Below are positions 1 to 9,790 of a DNA stretch of 64,000 bases, one piece after another. The position numbers and the translations under genes are program-made. The notes under the pieces are model-generated. The model saw only the letters and a list, made by a program, of their open reading frames with translations. It was not told the origin of the DNA and did not search any database. Source of the stretch: BRH-c54 sp965284565 (GTDB taxonomy: Bacteria > Bacteroidota > Bacteroidia > Flavobacteriales_E > Vicingaceae); NCBI GenBank assembly GCA_965284565.1, contig OZ260100.1, positions 310,001 through 374,000 of the forward strand, read 5' to 3'. Within the stretch, counting starts at the first letter, position 1; each line of letters begins with the position of its first letter.

Positions 1-1612
1 TCCAAAGAATCATTATTTTTACTTGTGCTGTATTAGCTGGAACAGTAATTTGATGTGAATTATTTCCACCTTGAGAAATGGTAGATGATAAATAGTTATT
101 GTTACTCAAAAGTTCATAAGCTCTTCTTGCATTAATTCTTCCCCAACCATGTTTAAAATCTGGACCTGCATTACCTAGATCATCAGCTGTATTTAAAACT
201 GCTGCTTTCATTAACGCATTATCAGGATTATTTCCACTATTTAAAGTTTTGTAGGCGTGGTATAACTGAGTAAAAACACCTGCAACTCCAGGACAAGCCA
301 TTGAAGTTCCACTTATTGTTTGATAAGAGTTAACATCCATAGTTGAGAAAACACTAGTACCAACAGCACAAACATCTGGCTTTATTCTACCATCTTCTGC
401 AGGGCCTCTACTACTTGAACTAGCTAGCCCATCAGTATAACTTAAATTACCAACAGCAACAACATTTTTACCTGCTTTGTGTCCACCTGTAAGGTTTCCC
501 CAACCAGCTCCAGCTCCATAACTACAATCTGAAGTACCACTATTTCCTGCTGAAAACACGTGAATTAATGCTGGCAAAGTCCTACATTGTTGGTCTAACT
601 GTCTTGCTAAAGTAGTATAGCCAGCATTACAGCCATTACTATAACTTTTTGAAGTAAGTACCATATCCTCATTATTATACAATGTAGGTACGTCATTATA
701 ATTATTGTTTGAAGAACCATAAACTAATAAATCAGCTCCAAATGCCATTCCCTTTCCTTTAGGATCAAGGTTTCCTGCTCCCATTATAGTTCCTGAAACA
801 TGATCTCCATGATTTCCACCATCAGTAGTAGTTCTTAAATCTATTCTACCTGTATAATCAATGTGTGGTCCAATAATTCCATCATCTTGCATCATCACAG
901 TCATCCCTGATCCATCATAATTTAATCCTCCAGCATAATTGGTTGCTATAGTATTACTTCTATGACTAGTTCTAGCTCTAAAATTTTCAGGTTCCTGAGG
1001 TTCATCTAATTGTTCAAAATAATAAAACTCTGGTTGAGAGTATACAAGTTCTATTTTATTTAATGGAATTCTAAACCTTATTGTATTGGCATCATTACTC
1101 ATGGTAATTTCTGCTCCTAAGCTTTTTAATTTATTTTCAGCAATAGTTTTAGCAATAGTTGAAAAATACATCGTATTTAATTCAATTTTATCTTCTCCAA
1201 ATAAAGTCCAATGAGGGTAATTTTTCTCGTTTAATAAACGAGTAAGTTTAAATTTATTTGAAATAGTTAATATGCTAACTACTTTATAAGAACTTAAAAT
1301 ATTTAAATCTGTAGTTTTATTTATGGCTGCATAAAAAGAAAAATCAGGTAAATAATCTAATAATATTATTCCGTTCGAAGCTAAAGTTTCTTTTTGATCT
1401 TGAGTAGGAATCTCTGAGAATTGAATAATTCTATAATAATTATCTCCTACTAATTCATTTTGAAGAAATATACTTTCAGTTAGTTTAGTTTTCTCAGGAG
1501 TAAAATTTCCTGATTTTAAATATATTGTTTTTGTTTCTTGTGAAAAAGAACTAAAAAACGATAACATTATAACTACAAGCATAATGTTTTTGATAGCGTA
1601 AAATTGTTTCAT
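1..1612 (-). CDS. Secreted subtilisin-like serine protease (S8 family), C-terminal part outside the window
   Basis: The minus-strand reading frame starts at an ATG at 1612 and stays open to the window edge, so the end of the protein is missing. It begins with a signal peptide (IMLVVIMLSFFSSFSQ) followed by a propeptide-like stretch of about 200 residues. The catalytic triad is visible: Asp in MMQDDGIIGPH (about residue 243), His in GNHGDHVSG (about 268) and Ser in SGTSMACPG (about 437). Subtilases of this kind in Bacteroidota are exported and often end in a T9SS sorting domain, but that region lies outside the window. The family call is firm; substrate and final location are not visible. Confidence 0.93.
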   Translation of the reverse strand, partial: MKQFYAIKNIMLVVIMLSFFSSFSQETKTIYLKSGNFTPEKTKLTESIFLQNELVGDNYYRIIQFSEIPTQDQKETLASNGIILLDYLPDFSFYAAINKTTDLNILSSYKVVSILTISNKFKLTRLLNEKNYPHWTLFGEDKIELNTMYFSTIAKTIAENKLKSLGAEITMSNDANTIRFRIPLNKIELVYSQPEFYYFEQLDEPQEPENFRARTSHRSNTIATNYAGGLNYDGSGMTVMMQDDGIIGPHIDYTGRIDLRTTTDGGNHGDHVSGTIMGAGNLDPKGKGMAFGADLLVYGSSNNNYNDVPTLYNNEDMVLTSKSYSNGCNAGYTTLARQLDQQCRTLPALIHVFSAGNSGTSDCSYGAGAGWGNLTGGHKAGKNVVAVGNLSYTDGLASSSSRGPAEDGRIKPDVCAVGTSVFSTMDVNSYQTISGTSMACPGVAGVFTQLYHAYKTLNSGNNPDNALMKAAVLNTADDLGNAGPDFKHGWGRINARRAYELLSNNNYLSSTISQGGNNSHQITVPANTAQVKIMILW

Positions 1613-1847
1613 ATGTTTAGAATTTGATTAAGATTAATGTTTAGAAAGGTTAAATTTATAAAATAATTTGAAATATTATAAGTTTTCAACTAAAATAAAA
1701 TTACAGTAAATTGGCATCCTACTCAAAATTAGTAGGCAAAATGAAGTAACTAGTATGTTTCTTTACTTATTATAAGTTATTAACAAAGGGAGGGTATTTT
1801 TTAATATTCAACTAATTTTGAAACGAATTTTTAAACACCCTAAAATT

Positions 1848-2693
1848 ATGCCTACCACTATTGAATTAGAAAAAATCACATCGCAAGTTAGAAGAGATAT
1901 TGTAAGAATGGTTCATGCTGTAAACTCAGGTCACCCAGGAGGTTCGCTTGGCTGTACAGACTATTTAGTTGCTTTGTATTTTGAAATTATGAATCATACT
2001 GCTAAACCATTTGACATGGATGGCAAAAATCAGGATTTATTCTTTTTATCTAATGGACATATATCTCCTGTTTTTTATAGTGTATTAGCTCGTTCTGGTT
2101 ATTTTAATGTAGAAGAATTAAAAACATTTAGAAAACTAAATTCTCGTTTACAAGGACATCCAACTACTCATGAAGGACTAGAAGGAATAAGAATGTCAAG
2201 TGGGTCGTTGGGACAAGGATTATCTGTAGCTATTGGTGCTGCTCAAACTAAAAAACTAAATAATGACAATAGTTTGATTTACTCCTTACATGGTGATGGA
2301 GAATTACAAGAAGGACAAATTTGGGAAGCTGCAATGTATGCTGCCCATAATAAAATTGATAACCTAATTTCTTGTATTGATTACAACCAACAGCAAATTG
2401 ATGGAAGTATCCAAGATGTATTAGATTTAGGAAACCTTAAAGATAAATGGCAAGCTTTTGGTTGGCAAGTATTAGAAATGAACGGTAACAAAATGGAAGA
2501 AATTCTTTCTACTATGGAAGCTGCAAAAAACCTTACTGGAAAAGGAAACCCAATTATGATAATTATGAGAACAGAAATGGGGCAAGGTGTAGATTTTATG
2601 ATGGGAAGTCACAAATGGCACGGTGTAGCTCCAAATGATGAACAATTAGCTTCCGCTTTAGCTCAACTAGAGGAAACACTTGGTGATTATTAA
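1848..2693 (+). CDS. Transketolase, N-terminal (diphosphate-binding) subunit
   Basis: A 281-residue protein equivalent to the N-terminal half of transketolase, which moves two-carbon ketol units between sugar phosphates in the non-oxidative pentose phosphate pathway using thiamine diphosphate. The frame shows VNSGHPGGSLG near the start and the cofactor motif HGDGELQEGQ followed by CIDYNQQQIDG. The frame is open further upstream to a TTG at 1818, but the ATG at 1848 (MPTTIELEKI) fits the usual start of flavobacterial homologues. The partner subunit is encoded at 4153-5103, but a VWA-domain gene lies between the two halves. Confidence 0.93.
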   Translation: MPTTIELEKITSQVRRDIVRMVHAVNSGHPGGSLGCTDYLVALYFEIMNHTAKPFDMDGKNQDLFFLSNGHISPVFYSVLARSGYFNVEELKTFRKLNSRLQGHPTTHEGLEGIRMSSGSLGQGLSVAIGAAQTKKLNNDNSLIYSLHGDGELQEGQIWEAAMYAAHNKIDNLISCIDYNQQQIDGSIQDVLDLGNLKDKWQAFGWQVLEMNGNKMEEILSTMEAAKNLTGKGNPIMIIMRTEMGQGVDFMMGSHKWHGVAPNDEQLASALAQLEETLGDY

Positions 2694-2736
2694 TTGTTCG
2701 GCAAAACCTAACAAACCTTTTGCATAATATTAATAA

Positions 2737-2764
2737 ATGAAGCTGTTAAAATGAAGCTGTTAAA
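2737..2764 (+). repeat. Exact 14-bp tandem duplication spanning the start of the VWA gene
   Basis: The unit ATGAAGCTGTTAAA occurs twice without a gap, at 2737-2750 and 2751-2764. Because 14 is not a multiple of three, the first ATG opens only a five-codon frame (MKLLK). Its TGA stop overlaps the second ATG as ATGA, and the second ATG starts the long gene. Translation could reinitiate there, or the duplication may be a recent slippage event. Confidence 0.9.
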
Positions 2765-4133
2765 TAAACATATCAAATCAATTCTACTTACTTTCAGTTT
2801 GTTTATGGCTGTTCATGTTACTTCTCAAACTCAACAACCAAAAACCAGGATTTTATTTTTGTTTGATGCTTCCCAAAGTATGCTAGGACAATGGGAAGGA
2901 GAACAAAAAATTAAAGTTGCTACACGTTTATTAAGCAACCTTATGGATAGCCTAAAGCCTATCAAAAATATGGAAGTTGGTTTAAGAATTTACGGACATC
3001 AATTTTCTGTTGCACAAGGCAATAGAAGTTGTCAAGACTCTAAATTGGAAGTTCCTTTTAAACCAAACAATTACAATATTATTAAAGCTAAGCTTTCCAA
3101 CATCTACCCTATCGGCACTACTCCTATTGCTTATTCTTTAGAACAAACCAAAAACGATTTTCCTCCTTGCGATAATTGTAAAAATATTATCATCTTAATT
3201 ACTGACGGAAAAGAAGAATGTGGTGGAGATCCTTGTGCTATTGCTTTAGCATTAAAAAAAAATGGTATCACATTAAAACCTTTTGTAATTGGTATGGGTT
3301 TAGATGTTGAAATTGCTGATGCTTTTAAATGTGTAGGCAACTACTATGGTGCAGATGATGCTACTTCTTTCGAAAATGTATTGGGAATTATTATTAAGCA
3401 AATTATGAATAATACAACTGTTCAGGTAAATTTATTAGACCAAAACGGGTTACCTACAGAAACAGATGTAAATATGACTTTTTATAACAGCTACACCAAA
3501 CAAATAGAATATAACTTCATCCATACTATTAATCACAGAGGAAACCCTGATACTATTCCATTAAATAATGCTAAAGAATATGATTTAGTGGTTCACACTT
3601 TACCTCCTGTATCTAAAAAAAACATTACCATAACTCCTGGTATTCATAATATTATTGCTTTAGATGCTCCACAAGGTTATTTAGAAATGGAGATGAATGG
3701 TTTTAATGAATACAAAGATTTAAAATGTATAGTTAGAAAAAAAGATGATGATAAAACATTTCATGTTCAAGATTTCTCAAAAATAACAAAATACATTGTT
3801 GGAGATTATGATTTAGAAATACTTACACTTCCAAAAACCATAGTAAACAACATTAATATCAAACAAAGCCATACAACAAAAGTATTTATTCCTGAACCAG
3901 GCTTAGGAATATTCTTCTTACCTAGTTCTGGTATTGCCAGTATTTTATTAGAAAAAGAGAACAAATTAGAATGGATTTATAATTTGTCCCTAAATACCGA
4001 CAGAGAAACAATTGTACTTCAACCTGGAAATTACAGAATAGTTTATAGAGGTAAGAACATTAAAAACGTAATTTATACTAAAGAAAAATCATTTAAAATA
4101 ACTTCTGGAACTTCTACTCAAGTGAGATTATAA
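2751..4133 (+). CDS. Exported von Willebrand factor A (VWA) domain protein
   Basis: A 460-residue protein with an N-terminal signal peptide ([17 protein letters not shown]). A VWA domain follows at about residues 33-220. The metal-site motif DASQS is at residues 39-43, a threonine contributes in [10 protein letters not shown], and an acidic residue in [11 protein letters not shown]. The remaining 240 residues look like beta-rich repeats of unknown function. VWA domains bind protein partners through a divalent metal; no partner is suggested by sequence. The gene sits in the same orientation between the two transketolase halves, 57 bp after the first and 19 bp before the second, so co-transcription is likely although a functional link is not obvious. 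Confidence 0.85.
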   Translation: MKLLNKHIKSILLTFSLFMAVHVTSQTQQPKTRILFLFDASQSMLGQWEGEQKIKVATRLLSNLMDSLKPIKNMEVGLRIYGHQFSVAQGNRSCQDSKLEVPFKPNNYNIIKAKLSNIYPIGTTPIAYSLEQTKNDFPPCDNCKNIIILITDGKEECGGDPCAIALALKKNGITLKPFVIGMGLDVEIADAFKCVGNYYGADDATSFENVLGIIIKQIMNNTTVQVNLLDQNGLPTETDVNMTFYNSYTKQIEYNFIHTINHRGNPDTIPLNNAKEYDLVVHTLPPVSKKNITITPGIHNIIALDAPQGYLEMEMNGFNEYKDLKCIVRKKDDDKTFHVQDFSKITKYIVGDYDLEILTLPKTIVNNINIKQSHTTKVFIPEPGLGIFFLPSSGIASILLEKENKLEWIYNLSLNTDRETIVLQPGNYRIVYRGKNIKNVIYTKEKSFKITSGTSTQVRL

Positions 4134-4152
4134 AAATAAATACCTACATAAT

Positions 4153-5103
4153 ATGAAAAAATATACTTACACAGAAAAAAAAGATACTCGATCAGGGTTT
4201 GGTGATGGATTAACAGAATTAGGTAGAGAAAATCCTAATGTTGTCGCTCTTTGTGCAGATTTAACAGGTTCATTAAAAATGAATCAATTTGAAAAAGAAA
4301 ATCCTGATAGGTTTTTTCAAGTAGGTATTGCAGAAGCCAATATGATTGGTATTGCAGCAGGAATGACTATAGGTGGTAAAATTCCTTTTACAGGAACTTT
4401 TGCCAACTTTTCTACAGGTAGAGTTTATGACCAAATTCGTCAGTCCATAGCATATTCCGATAAAAATGTAAAAATATGTGCTTCACATGCTGGACTAACA
4501 CTAGGAGAGGATGGAGCTACACACCAAATTTTAGAAGATATTGGTTTGATGAAAATGCTGCCTGGAATGACTGTTATTAATCCTTGCGATTATAACCAAA
4601 CTAAACAAGCTACAAAAGCCATTGCTAATCATGAAGGGCCTGTTTATTTAAGATTTGGAAGACCTGCTGTTCCTGTTTTTATGAATGAAGAATTCGTTAT
4701 CGGGAAAGCCATTACGCTAAATGAAGGTACAGATGTAAGTATTTTTGCTACAGGTCATTTGGTTTGGGAAGCTATTCAAGCTTGTGAAATATTAGAACAA
4801 AAAGGAATTAATGCTGAAATCATTAATATCCATACCATAAAACCTTTAGATAAAAAGGCCATTCTAGCTTCTGCCAACAAAACCAAATGCATTGTTACTG
4901 CTGAAGAACATATGATAAATGGTGGATTAGGAGATAGTATTGCACAAGTGATAAGCAGAAACAATCCTATGCCTATAGAATATGTTGGCGTAAACGATAC
5001 TTTTGGAGAAAGTGGCACACCAGCTCAACTAATGGAAAAGTATGGTTTAAGCGCTGACGCTATAGTTAAAGCAGCCGAAAAAGCTATTTCAAGAAAATCA
5101 TAA
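4153..5103 (+). CDS. Transketolase, C-terminal (pyrimidine-binding) subunit
   Basis: A 316-residue protein matching the pyrimidine-binding and C-terminal domains of transketolase. The segment [14 protein letters not shown] carries the glutamate expected to activate thiamine diphosphate, and [15 protein letters not shown] is the conserved loop of the family. It should form the active enzyme with the subunit at 1848-2693. It is 19 bp after the VWA gene and 19 bp before the Sua5 gene, which suggests one operon. Class I 1-deoxyxylulose-5-phosphate synthase shares this fold, but the split layout favours transketolase. Confidence 0.92.
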   Translation: MKKYTYTEKKDTRSGFGDGLTELGRENPNVVALCADLTGSLKMNQFEKENPDRFFQVGIAEANMIGIAAGMTIGGKIPFTGTFANFSTGRVYDQIRQSIAYSDKNVKICASHAGLTLGEDGATHQILEDIGLMKMLPGMTVINPCDYNQTKQATKAIANHEGPVYLRFGRPAVPVFMNEEFVIGKAITLNEGTDVSIFATGHLVWEAIQACEILEQKGINAEIINIHTIKPLDKKAILASANKTKCIVTAEEHMINGGLGDSIAQVISRNNPMPIEYVGVNDTFGESGTPAQLMEKYGLSADAIVKAAEKAISRKS

Positions 5104-5122
5104 TTTTTTAATTTAATACGTC

Positions 5123-5683
5123 TTGACCAACGAAATTAATAAATGTATTGAGGTATTAAATGCTGGTGGAATTATTCTTTACCCTACAGATACTGTTTGG
5201 GGATTAGGTTGCGATGCCACCAATGAAACTGCTGTTAAAAAGATTTATACCTTAAAGCAAAGAAGTGAATCTAAAAGCTTAATAATTTTAGTAAATAATG
5301 ATGCTATGTTGCAAAAACACGTAACAGAAGTTTCAGATTTAGCTTGGGACTTAATTGATTTAGTAACTTCTCCTACAACTATTATTTTTCCTAATGCCAA
5401 AAATCTAGCAAAAAATGTAATTGCAACAGATGGTAGTATAGCTATAAGAATGATAAAAGAAGGTTTTTGTAATCAATTAATGCAAAAATTCAGAAAACCA
5501 TTAGTTTCAACTTCTGCAAATATAAGTGGCACAGCAAATCCATTTAAGTATAGTGATATTGCCAAAGAAATCACTTCTAATGTAGATTATATTGTTGATC
5601 CTTCTTTAGATAATGGAACTCACCAACCTTCTGCACTTATACAACTAGGTGTTAATGGAGAAATAGCAGTTTTAAGAAAATAA
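5123..5683 (+). CDS. L-threonylcarbamoyladenylate synthase (Sua5/YciO/YrdC family)
   Basis: A 186-residue single-domain protein. It makes threonylcarbamoyl-AMP from threonine, bicarbonate and ATP for the t6A modification of tRNAs that read ANN codons. Family motifs include GGIILYPTDTVWGLGCD near the start, LKQRSESKSLIILV, and STSANISG. The length fits the short YrdC-like type without the extra Sua5 domain. The start is taken as the TTG at 5123 because no ATG lies between the transketolase stop and the first conserved residues. It is the last gene of the plus-strand cluster and is followed by a bidirectional hairpin terminator. Confidence 0.9.
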   Translation: MTNEINKCIEVLNAGGIILYPTDTVWGLGCDATNETAVKKIYTLKQRSESKSLIILVNNDAMLQKHVTEVSDLAWDLIDLVTSPTTIIFPNAKNLAKNVIATDGSIAIRMIKEGFCNQLMQKFRKPLVSTSANISGTANPFKYSDIAKEITSNVDYIVDPSLDNGTHQPSALIQLGVNGEIAVLRK

Positions 5684-5706
5684 CTATTATAATTTTTGGA
5701 CATAAA

Positions 5707-5740
5707 AAAAACCTCTATGAATTAATTCATAGAGGTTTTT
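5707..5740. terminator. Bidirectional intrinsic terminator
   Basis: A palindrome with arms ACCTCTATGAATT and AATTCATAGAGGT, flanked by A on the left and T on the right. It can therefore stop transcription from both the Sua5 gene (plus) and the T9SS gene at 5763 (minus). The ATGAATT core recurs in the terminators at 13545 and 19011. Confidence 0.88.
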
Positions 5741-5762
5741 AATTTTTATTAATTAAGGTTGA

Positions 5763-7619
5763 TTACTCAACAATTAATTTAACAGTTTGTTTTTCTTTAT
5801 TGTTATCAATAGTTAAGAAGTAAACTCCTTTATCGTAACCAGCTAAAGAAATAGTCTCATTTGTTTGTCCTGCCACTCTAACTTGTTTTGTCATTACTGT
5901 TTGACCAACAACGTTGTTTACAGTTAAAGTTAACATTTCAGCATTTTGAGAGTTTAAGCTAATATTAAAATCTCCATTACTTGGGTTAGGATATACTGAG
6001 AATGAAGTATTATTGCTTAATTCTTCAACGCTAACACCTCCATCAAAATTTAATCTAACCATTGGAGTTTGTGTAGTAAAGAAATTCTCGTTTGTGTTTG
6101 GATTTACCATATTTGGATAAAAAATCAAACTAGCTGTACCACCTCTACTTGTATTGTCAGGAGAACGACCACTTGTTCCATAATAGAACTCAGTAAAAGC
6201 ATGAACTGCAGCAAAATAAAAACTCCCTGCTGTTACAGCTACTGGTAAAGGTAATCCTGTATTAGCATCAACTAAATCTAAAGACACTTTTTGACCTAGA
6301 TCAGCATTTGTAACTGTATGAAAAGCTGTTCTTCCTAATTCTACAAAAGCTGTTCCTGAGGCATCATAAAGAACTGCATCAATAGTTTGACCAACATTAG
6401 CAGCATTTGTACCAATAACTACATCAATTTTATGAACATTATCATTAGCTACAATGTCAAAGAAGTTTCCTGCTTCGTATTCAACAGAAGTAGAAGGAGC
6501 AGGCCTTGGACCACCTCCATTACCTGGAGTAGTTCCAAAATCATCTAGAGCATAAATATACTGAGAAATCTCAAATGGAGGGAAAACCTCAACATTATCA
6601 TTAGGAGTGAAATCTGTAAAATCAGAAGAAACTATTAACTCCAAGTTATGAGCAACTCCTACTGTTGTAGCTGGAGTAAATGCTGGTGGAGATAAGCTAT
6701 CAGACGTTAATGTAGGTAAATTTATAGGTGTAGATGTTCCCGCATAAACTGCGCCACTATTTATACTAGCAGTAACAATCGTGTTTGTTTGAGTAGCAGC
6801 ACCAACATTAGTTACTTCTTGAGAGAAAATAATCGGTTGATTTTGAGCAACAGGAATTCTAGTATAAGGCAATTCTCCCAGTTGAGAACCATAAAAACCT
6901 TTAAATCCTACTAAATCATTACTTGGTGTTTCAATAACAGCAATATCATCAACCATCCAAAAATAGTGAGATGCTCCACTTGCCCAATGAAATCTTAGGT
7001 AAATATTACCAGTAACACCACCAGCAATAGCTGAAATATTTATAGATTTAACAAGAGGATCTGCTGACATTGCGTTAATAGCAACACCACCTCTAGCGTC
7101 AAATGTTTGAACATTAGATGTAAAAGTTGGGTCAGTACTAACAACTAAGTTTAATTGAGCCGCTGATGCACAACATAATCTAAATTTTTCCTGAAAAATA
7201 ACAGTAACAGCAGGCTGGCCAGTTAATGCAATTGCAGAAGTTTGGAAATAAGCATCTCTATCTGCTATTGGAGTAATCGTTTCTCCAAAAAACAACATGT
7301 GGTTACCACCACTAGTTGATGCAATTGGCCCTGTATTAGTAAACGGAGCAGAAATAGCTGCAGAATTAATTACCCAGTCGGCACCGTTATTAGTTGTTCC
7401 CCCTTTAGTCCAACCTGCTGGAAAACCACCAGTAAAATCTTCAGACCAAATGGTATCACCAGGTGCTTTAGAATTGATATTATTTGATTTAATAGCAACA
7501 TCACTATCAGGATTATACATTTCCAATTGTGCGTTACTATATGTTTTTTGTATAACACTTTGCCCAAAAGAAAGAGAGCCTATTGAAAGCGCTATAGCAC
7601 ATAAGTAAATTTTTTTCAT
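5763..7619 (-). CDS. Secreted protein with T9SS type A sorting domain, paralogue of the next gene
   Basis: A 618-residue exported protein. It has a signal peptide (MKKIYLCAIALSIGSLSFGQ), then a jelly-roll-like region (WSEDFTGGFPAGW to MVDDIAVIE, about residues 57-230) resembling the adhesin/MAM-like modules of Bacteroidota surface proteins. A long beta-rich region follows. The last 75 residues form a T9SS type A signal (SVYPNPSNGDFNIS to the end), which directs export across the outer membrane and is normally cleaved off. From about residue 232 onward it is nearly identical to the neighbour at 7746-9566, while the N-terminal module differs. Function is likely adhesion or binding. Confidence 0.85.
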   Translation of the reverse strand: MKKIYLCAIALSIGSLSFGQSVIQKTYSNAQLEMYNPDSDVAIKSNNINSKAPGDTIWSEDFTGGFPAGWTKGGTTNNGADWVINSAAISAPFTNTGPIASTSGGNHMLFFGETITPIADRDAYFQTSAIALTGQPAVTVIFQEKFRLCCASAAQLNLVVSTDPTFTSNVQTFDARGGVAINAMSADPLVKSINISAIAGGVTGNIYLRFHWASGASHYFWMVDDIAVIETPSNDLVGFKGFYGSQLGELPYTRIPVAQNQPIIFSQEVTNVGAATQTNTIVTASINSGAVYAGTSTPINLPTLTSDSLSPPAFTPATTVGVAHNLELIVSSDFTDFTPNDNVEVFPPFEISQYIYALDDFGTTPGNGGGPRPAPSTSVEYEAGNFFDIVANDNVHKIDVVIGTNAANVGQTIDAVLYDASGTAFVELGRTAFHTVTNADLGQKVSLDLVDANTGLPLPVAVTAGSFYFAAVHAFTEFYYGTSGRSPDNTSRGGTASLIFYPNMVNPNTNENFFTTQTPMVRLNFDGGVSVEELSNNTSFSVYPNPSNGDFNISLNSQNAEMLTLTVNNVVGQTVMTKQVRVAGQTNETISLAGYDKGVYFLTIDNNKEKQTVKLIVE

Positions 7620-7655
7620 AGCTTTAAGTTTGAAATTAGTTTAATATTAACACAA

Positions 7656-7663
7656 CAAATATA
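7656..7663 (-). promoter_or_regulatory. Bacteroidota-type -7 promoter box for the gene at 5763-7619
   Basis: On the minus strand the box reads TATATTTG, a perfect match to TAnnTTTG. It is 37 bp upstream of the ATG at 7619 and just past the terminator of the upstream gene, so this paralogue probably has its own promoter. No clear -33 element was identified. Confidence 0.6.
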
Positions 7664-7668
7664 CAAAA

Positions 7669-7704
7669 AAAAAACCACAGAATTATCTTCCGTGGTTTTT
7701 TTTT
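7669..7704 (-). terminator. Intrinsic terminator after the 7746-9566 gene
   Basis: Arms ACCACAG and CCGTGGT (one mismatch) enclose a 9-nt loop, with long A and T runs on the two sides. It separates the two paralogous T9SS genes and would end transcription from the upstream one. Confidence 0.75.
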
Positions 7705-7745
7705 GTATAACTTCATATTTTTAACGAAGTTTAAATTTATTGTTA

Positions 7746-9566
7746 TTATTCAACAATTAATTTAACAGTTTGTTTTTCTTTATTGTTATCGATAGTTAAG
7801 AAGTAAACTCCTTTATCGTAACCAGCTAAAGAAATAGTCTCATTTGTTTGACCTGCCACTCTAACTTGTTTTGTCATTACTGTTTGACCAACAACGTTGT
7901 TTACAGTTAAAGTTAACATTTCAGCATTTTGAGAGTTTAAGCTAATATTAAAATCTCCATTACTTGGGTTAGGATATACTGAGAATGAAGTGTTATTACT
8001 TAATTCTTCAACACTAACATTTCCATCAAAATTTAATCTAACCATTGGAGTTTGTGTAGTAAAGAAATTCTCGTTTGTGTTTGGATTTACCATATTTGGA
8101 TAAAAAATCAAACTAGCTGTACCACCTCTACTTGTATTGTCAGGAGAGCTTCCACTAATACCATAGTAAAACTCAGTAAAAGCATGAACTGCAGCAAAAT
8201 AAAAACTCCCTGCGGTTACAGCTACTGGTAAAGGTAATCCTGTATTAGCATCAACTAAATCTAAAGACACTTTTTGACCTAAATCAGCAGTAGTAACTGT
8301 ATAAAAGGCTGTTCTTCCTAATTCTACAAAAGCTGTTCCTGAGGCATCATAAAGAACTGCATCAATAGTTTGACCAACATTAGCCACATCTGTTCCAATA
8401 ACAATATCAATTTTATGAACATTATCATTAGCTACAATGTCAAAGAAGTTTCCTGCTTCGTATTCAACAGAAGTAGAAGGAGCAGGTCTTGGCCCACCTC
8501 CATTACCTGGAGTAGTTCCAAAATCATCTAGAGCATAAATATACTGAGAAATTTCAAATGGAGGAAAAGCATTAATATTATTAGCTGGACTAACATCTGT
8601 AGAGTCAGAAGATACAATTAGCTCTAAATTATGAGCTACTCCAATTGTTGTAGCTGGAGTAAAAGCAGGAGGAGATAAACTATCAGATGCTAAAGCAGCT
8701 AAGTTTACAGAAGAGGATACTCCTGCGTAAACTGCACCACTATTAATACTAGCTGTAGATACTGTTCCTGTTTGTGTAGCAGCCCCAATATTTGTTACTT
8801 CTTGAGAGAATATAATAGGTTGGTTTTGAGCAACAGGAATTCTAGTATAAGGTAATTCTCCTTGTTGAGAACCATAAAACCCATTAAATCCTACTAAATC
8901 ATTATCCTCAGCTTCTCTAACTTCTACATCATCAACAGCCCAAAACCAATCCCAAGCACCAACATATTTAAATCCAATAAGCACAGCAGCCTGATTGCCC
9001 GCAGCAGCAGATATGTTAACTGTAATTAATTCTGGGTTTGGAGAGTTCGTATTAGGACTCATTGCTGCATTCACCTCAAATTCAGTCCATGTTGCTCCAC
9101 CATTAGTACTTACAATAACAGAAGTTGTTTCTTGAAATCTTCTATGAGTTTGTTGAAATGATATTGAAACTGCAGAAATTCCAACAGTACTAAATGGTGT
9201 AGTAGAATAAATTAATGCATTTTGTGTTGCTGTTCCTCCTGGCCCGTCAGAATCAATAAGAGCATATCCGTTAGCAGCTGTAGTCATCCCCGCAGGATTT
9301 AACCCAGCTCCAGCAGGAGAAGCGTTTATATTTGTTGTTATAATCCAATCGGTAGCTGGACTACTTGTATTTGACATTGCCCAATTGCTTGGCACTGAAA
9401 AATCATCATCCCAAATTAAAGCTCCCTTAGGTTTTTCTATAGGGAATTGCTTAGTACTCCCATAGTTTGATTCTGTTCGTAATGGGTGTGCTTTCTTTAC
9501 TGCAACTTGTCCAAAAGACAAAGTACCTATTGACACAGCCATTATACTTAAGTAAATTTTTTTCAT
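7746..9566 (-). CDS. Secreted protein with T9SS type A sorting domain, paralogue of 5763-7619
   Basis: A 606-residue exported protein counted from the ATG at 9566, where the signal peptide MKKIYLSIMAVSIGTLSFGQ begins. The frame is open upstream to 9605, but those extra 13 residues would precede a normal signal peptide. The N-terminal jelly-roll-like module (DDDFSVPSNWAM to WAVDDVEVRE) differs from that of the neighbour. The next 370 residues, ending in the sorting signal SVYPNPSNGDFNIS, are almost the same. Both genes share orientation, so this looks like a tandem duplication with N-terminal divergence or domain exchange. Likely a cell-surface adhesin or binding protein. Confidence 0.85.
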   Translation of the reverse strand: MKKIYLSIMAVSIGTLSFGQVAVKKAHPLRTESNYGSTKQFPIEKPKGALIWDDDFSVPSNWAMSNTSSPATDWIITTNINASPAGAGLNPAGMTTAANGYALIDSDGPGGTATQNALIYSTTPFSTVGISAVSISFQQTHRRFQETTSVIVSTNGGATWTEFEVNAAMSPNTNSPNPELITVNISAAAGNQAAVLIGFKYVGAWDWFWAVDDVEVREAEDNDLVGFNGFYGSQQGELPYTRIPVAQNQPIIFSQEVTNIGAATQTGTVSTASINSGAVYAGVSSSVNLAALASDSLSPPAFTPATTIGVAHNLELIVSSDSTDVSPANNINAFPPFEISQYIYALDDFGTTPGNGGGPRPAPSTSVEYEAGNFFDIVANDNVHKIDIVIGTDVANVGQTIDAVLYDASGTAFVELGRTAFYTVTTADLGQKVSLDLVDANTGLPLPVAVTAGSFYFAAVHAFTEFYYGISGSSPDNTSRGGTASLIFYPNMVNPNTNENFFTTQTPMVRLNFDGNVSVEELSNNTSFSVYPNPSNGDFNISLNSQNAEMLTLTVNNVVGQTVMTKQVRVAGQTNETISLAGYDKGVYFLTIDNNKEKQTVKLIVE

Positions 9567-9790
9567 AACTTTTATTTTTTGGTTTTTAATATTTGTAAGG
9601 CTCAAATTTACTCATATATATTTAACATTAAAAATGATTTACTAATATTTTTTTAACATTAATGTAAAGTAACCTCCATTATAACATTCCTAAACTGTAA
9701 ATATTTTTTTTACTATTTAGTCTAAAAAATACTTTTGTTATTTTTGTGAAATTAGATTCAAAATTTACTACTAAAAATTTATCAAATTAT

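Noticed and set aside
1818..1847. Upstream TTG start for the transketolase N-subunit
   Set aside because: The added residues (MKRIFKHPKI) are unlike the family's N-terminus and the ATG at 1848 fits better.
7297..7608. Plus-strand frame opposite the T9SS gene 5763-7619
   Set aside because: Shadow of a real gene with signal peptide and sorting domain on the other strand; no homologous character.
9746..9790. GTG-initiated extension of the small basic ORF
   Set aside because: The conserved-looking part begins at the ATG at 9791, and the extension would cover the likely promoter region.
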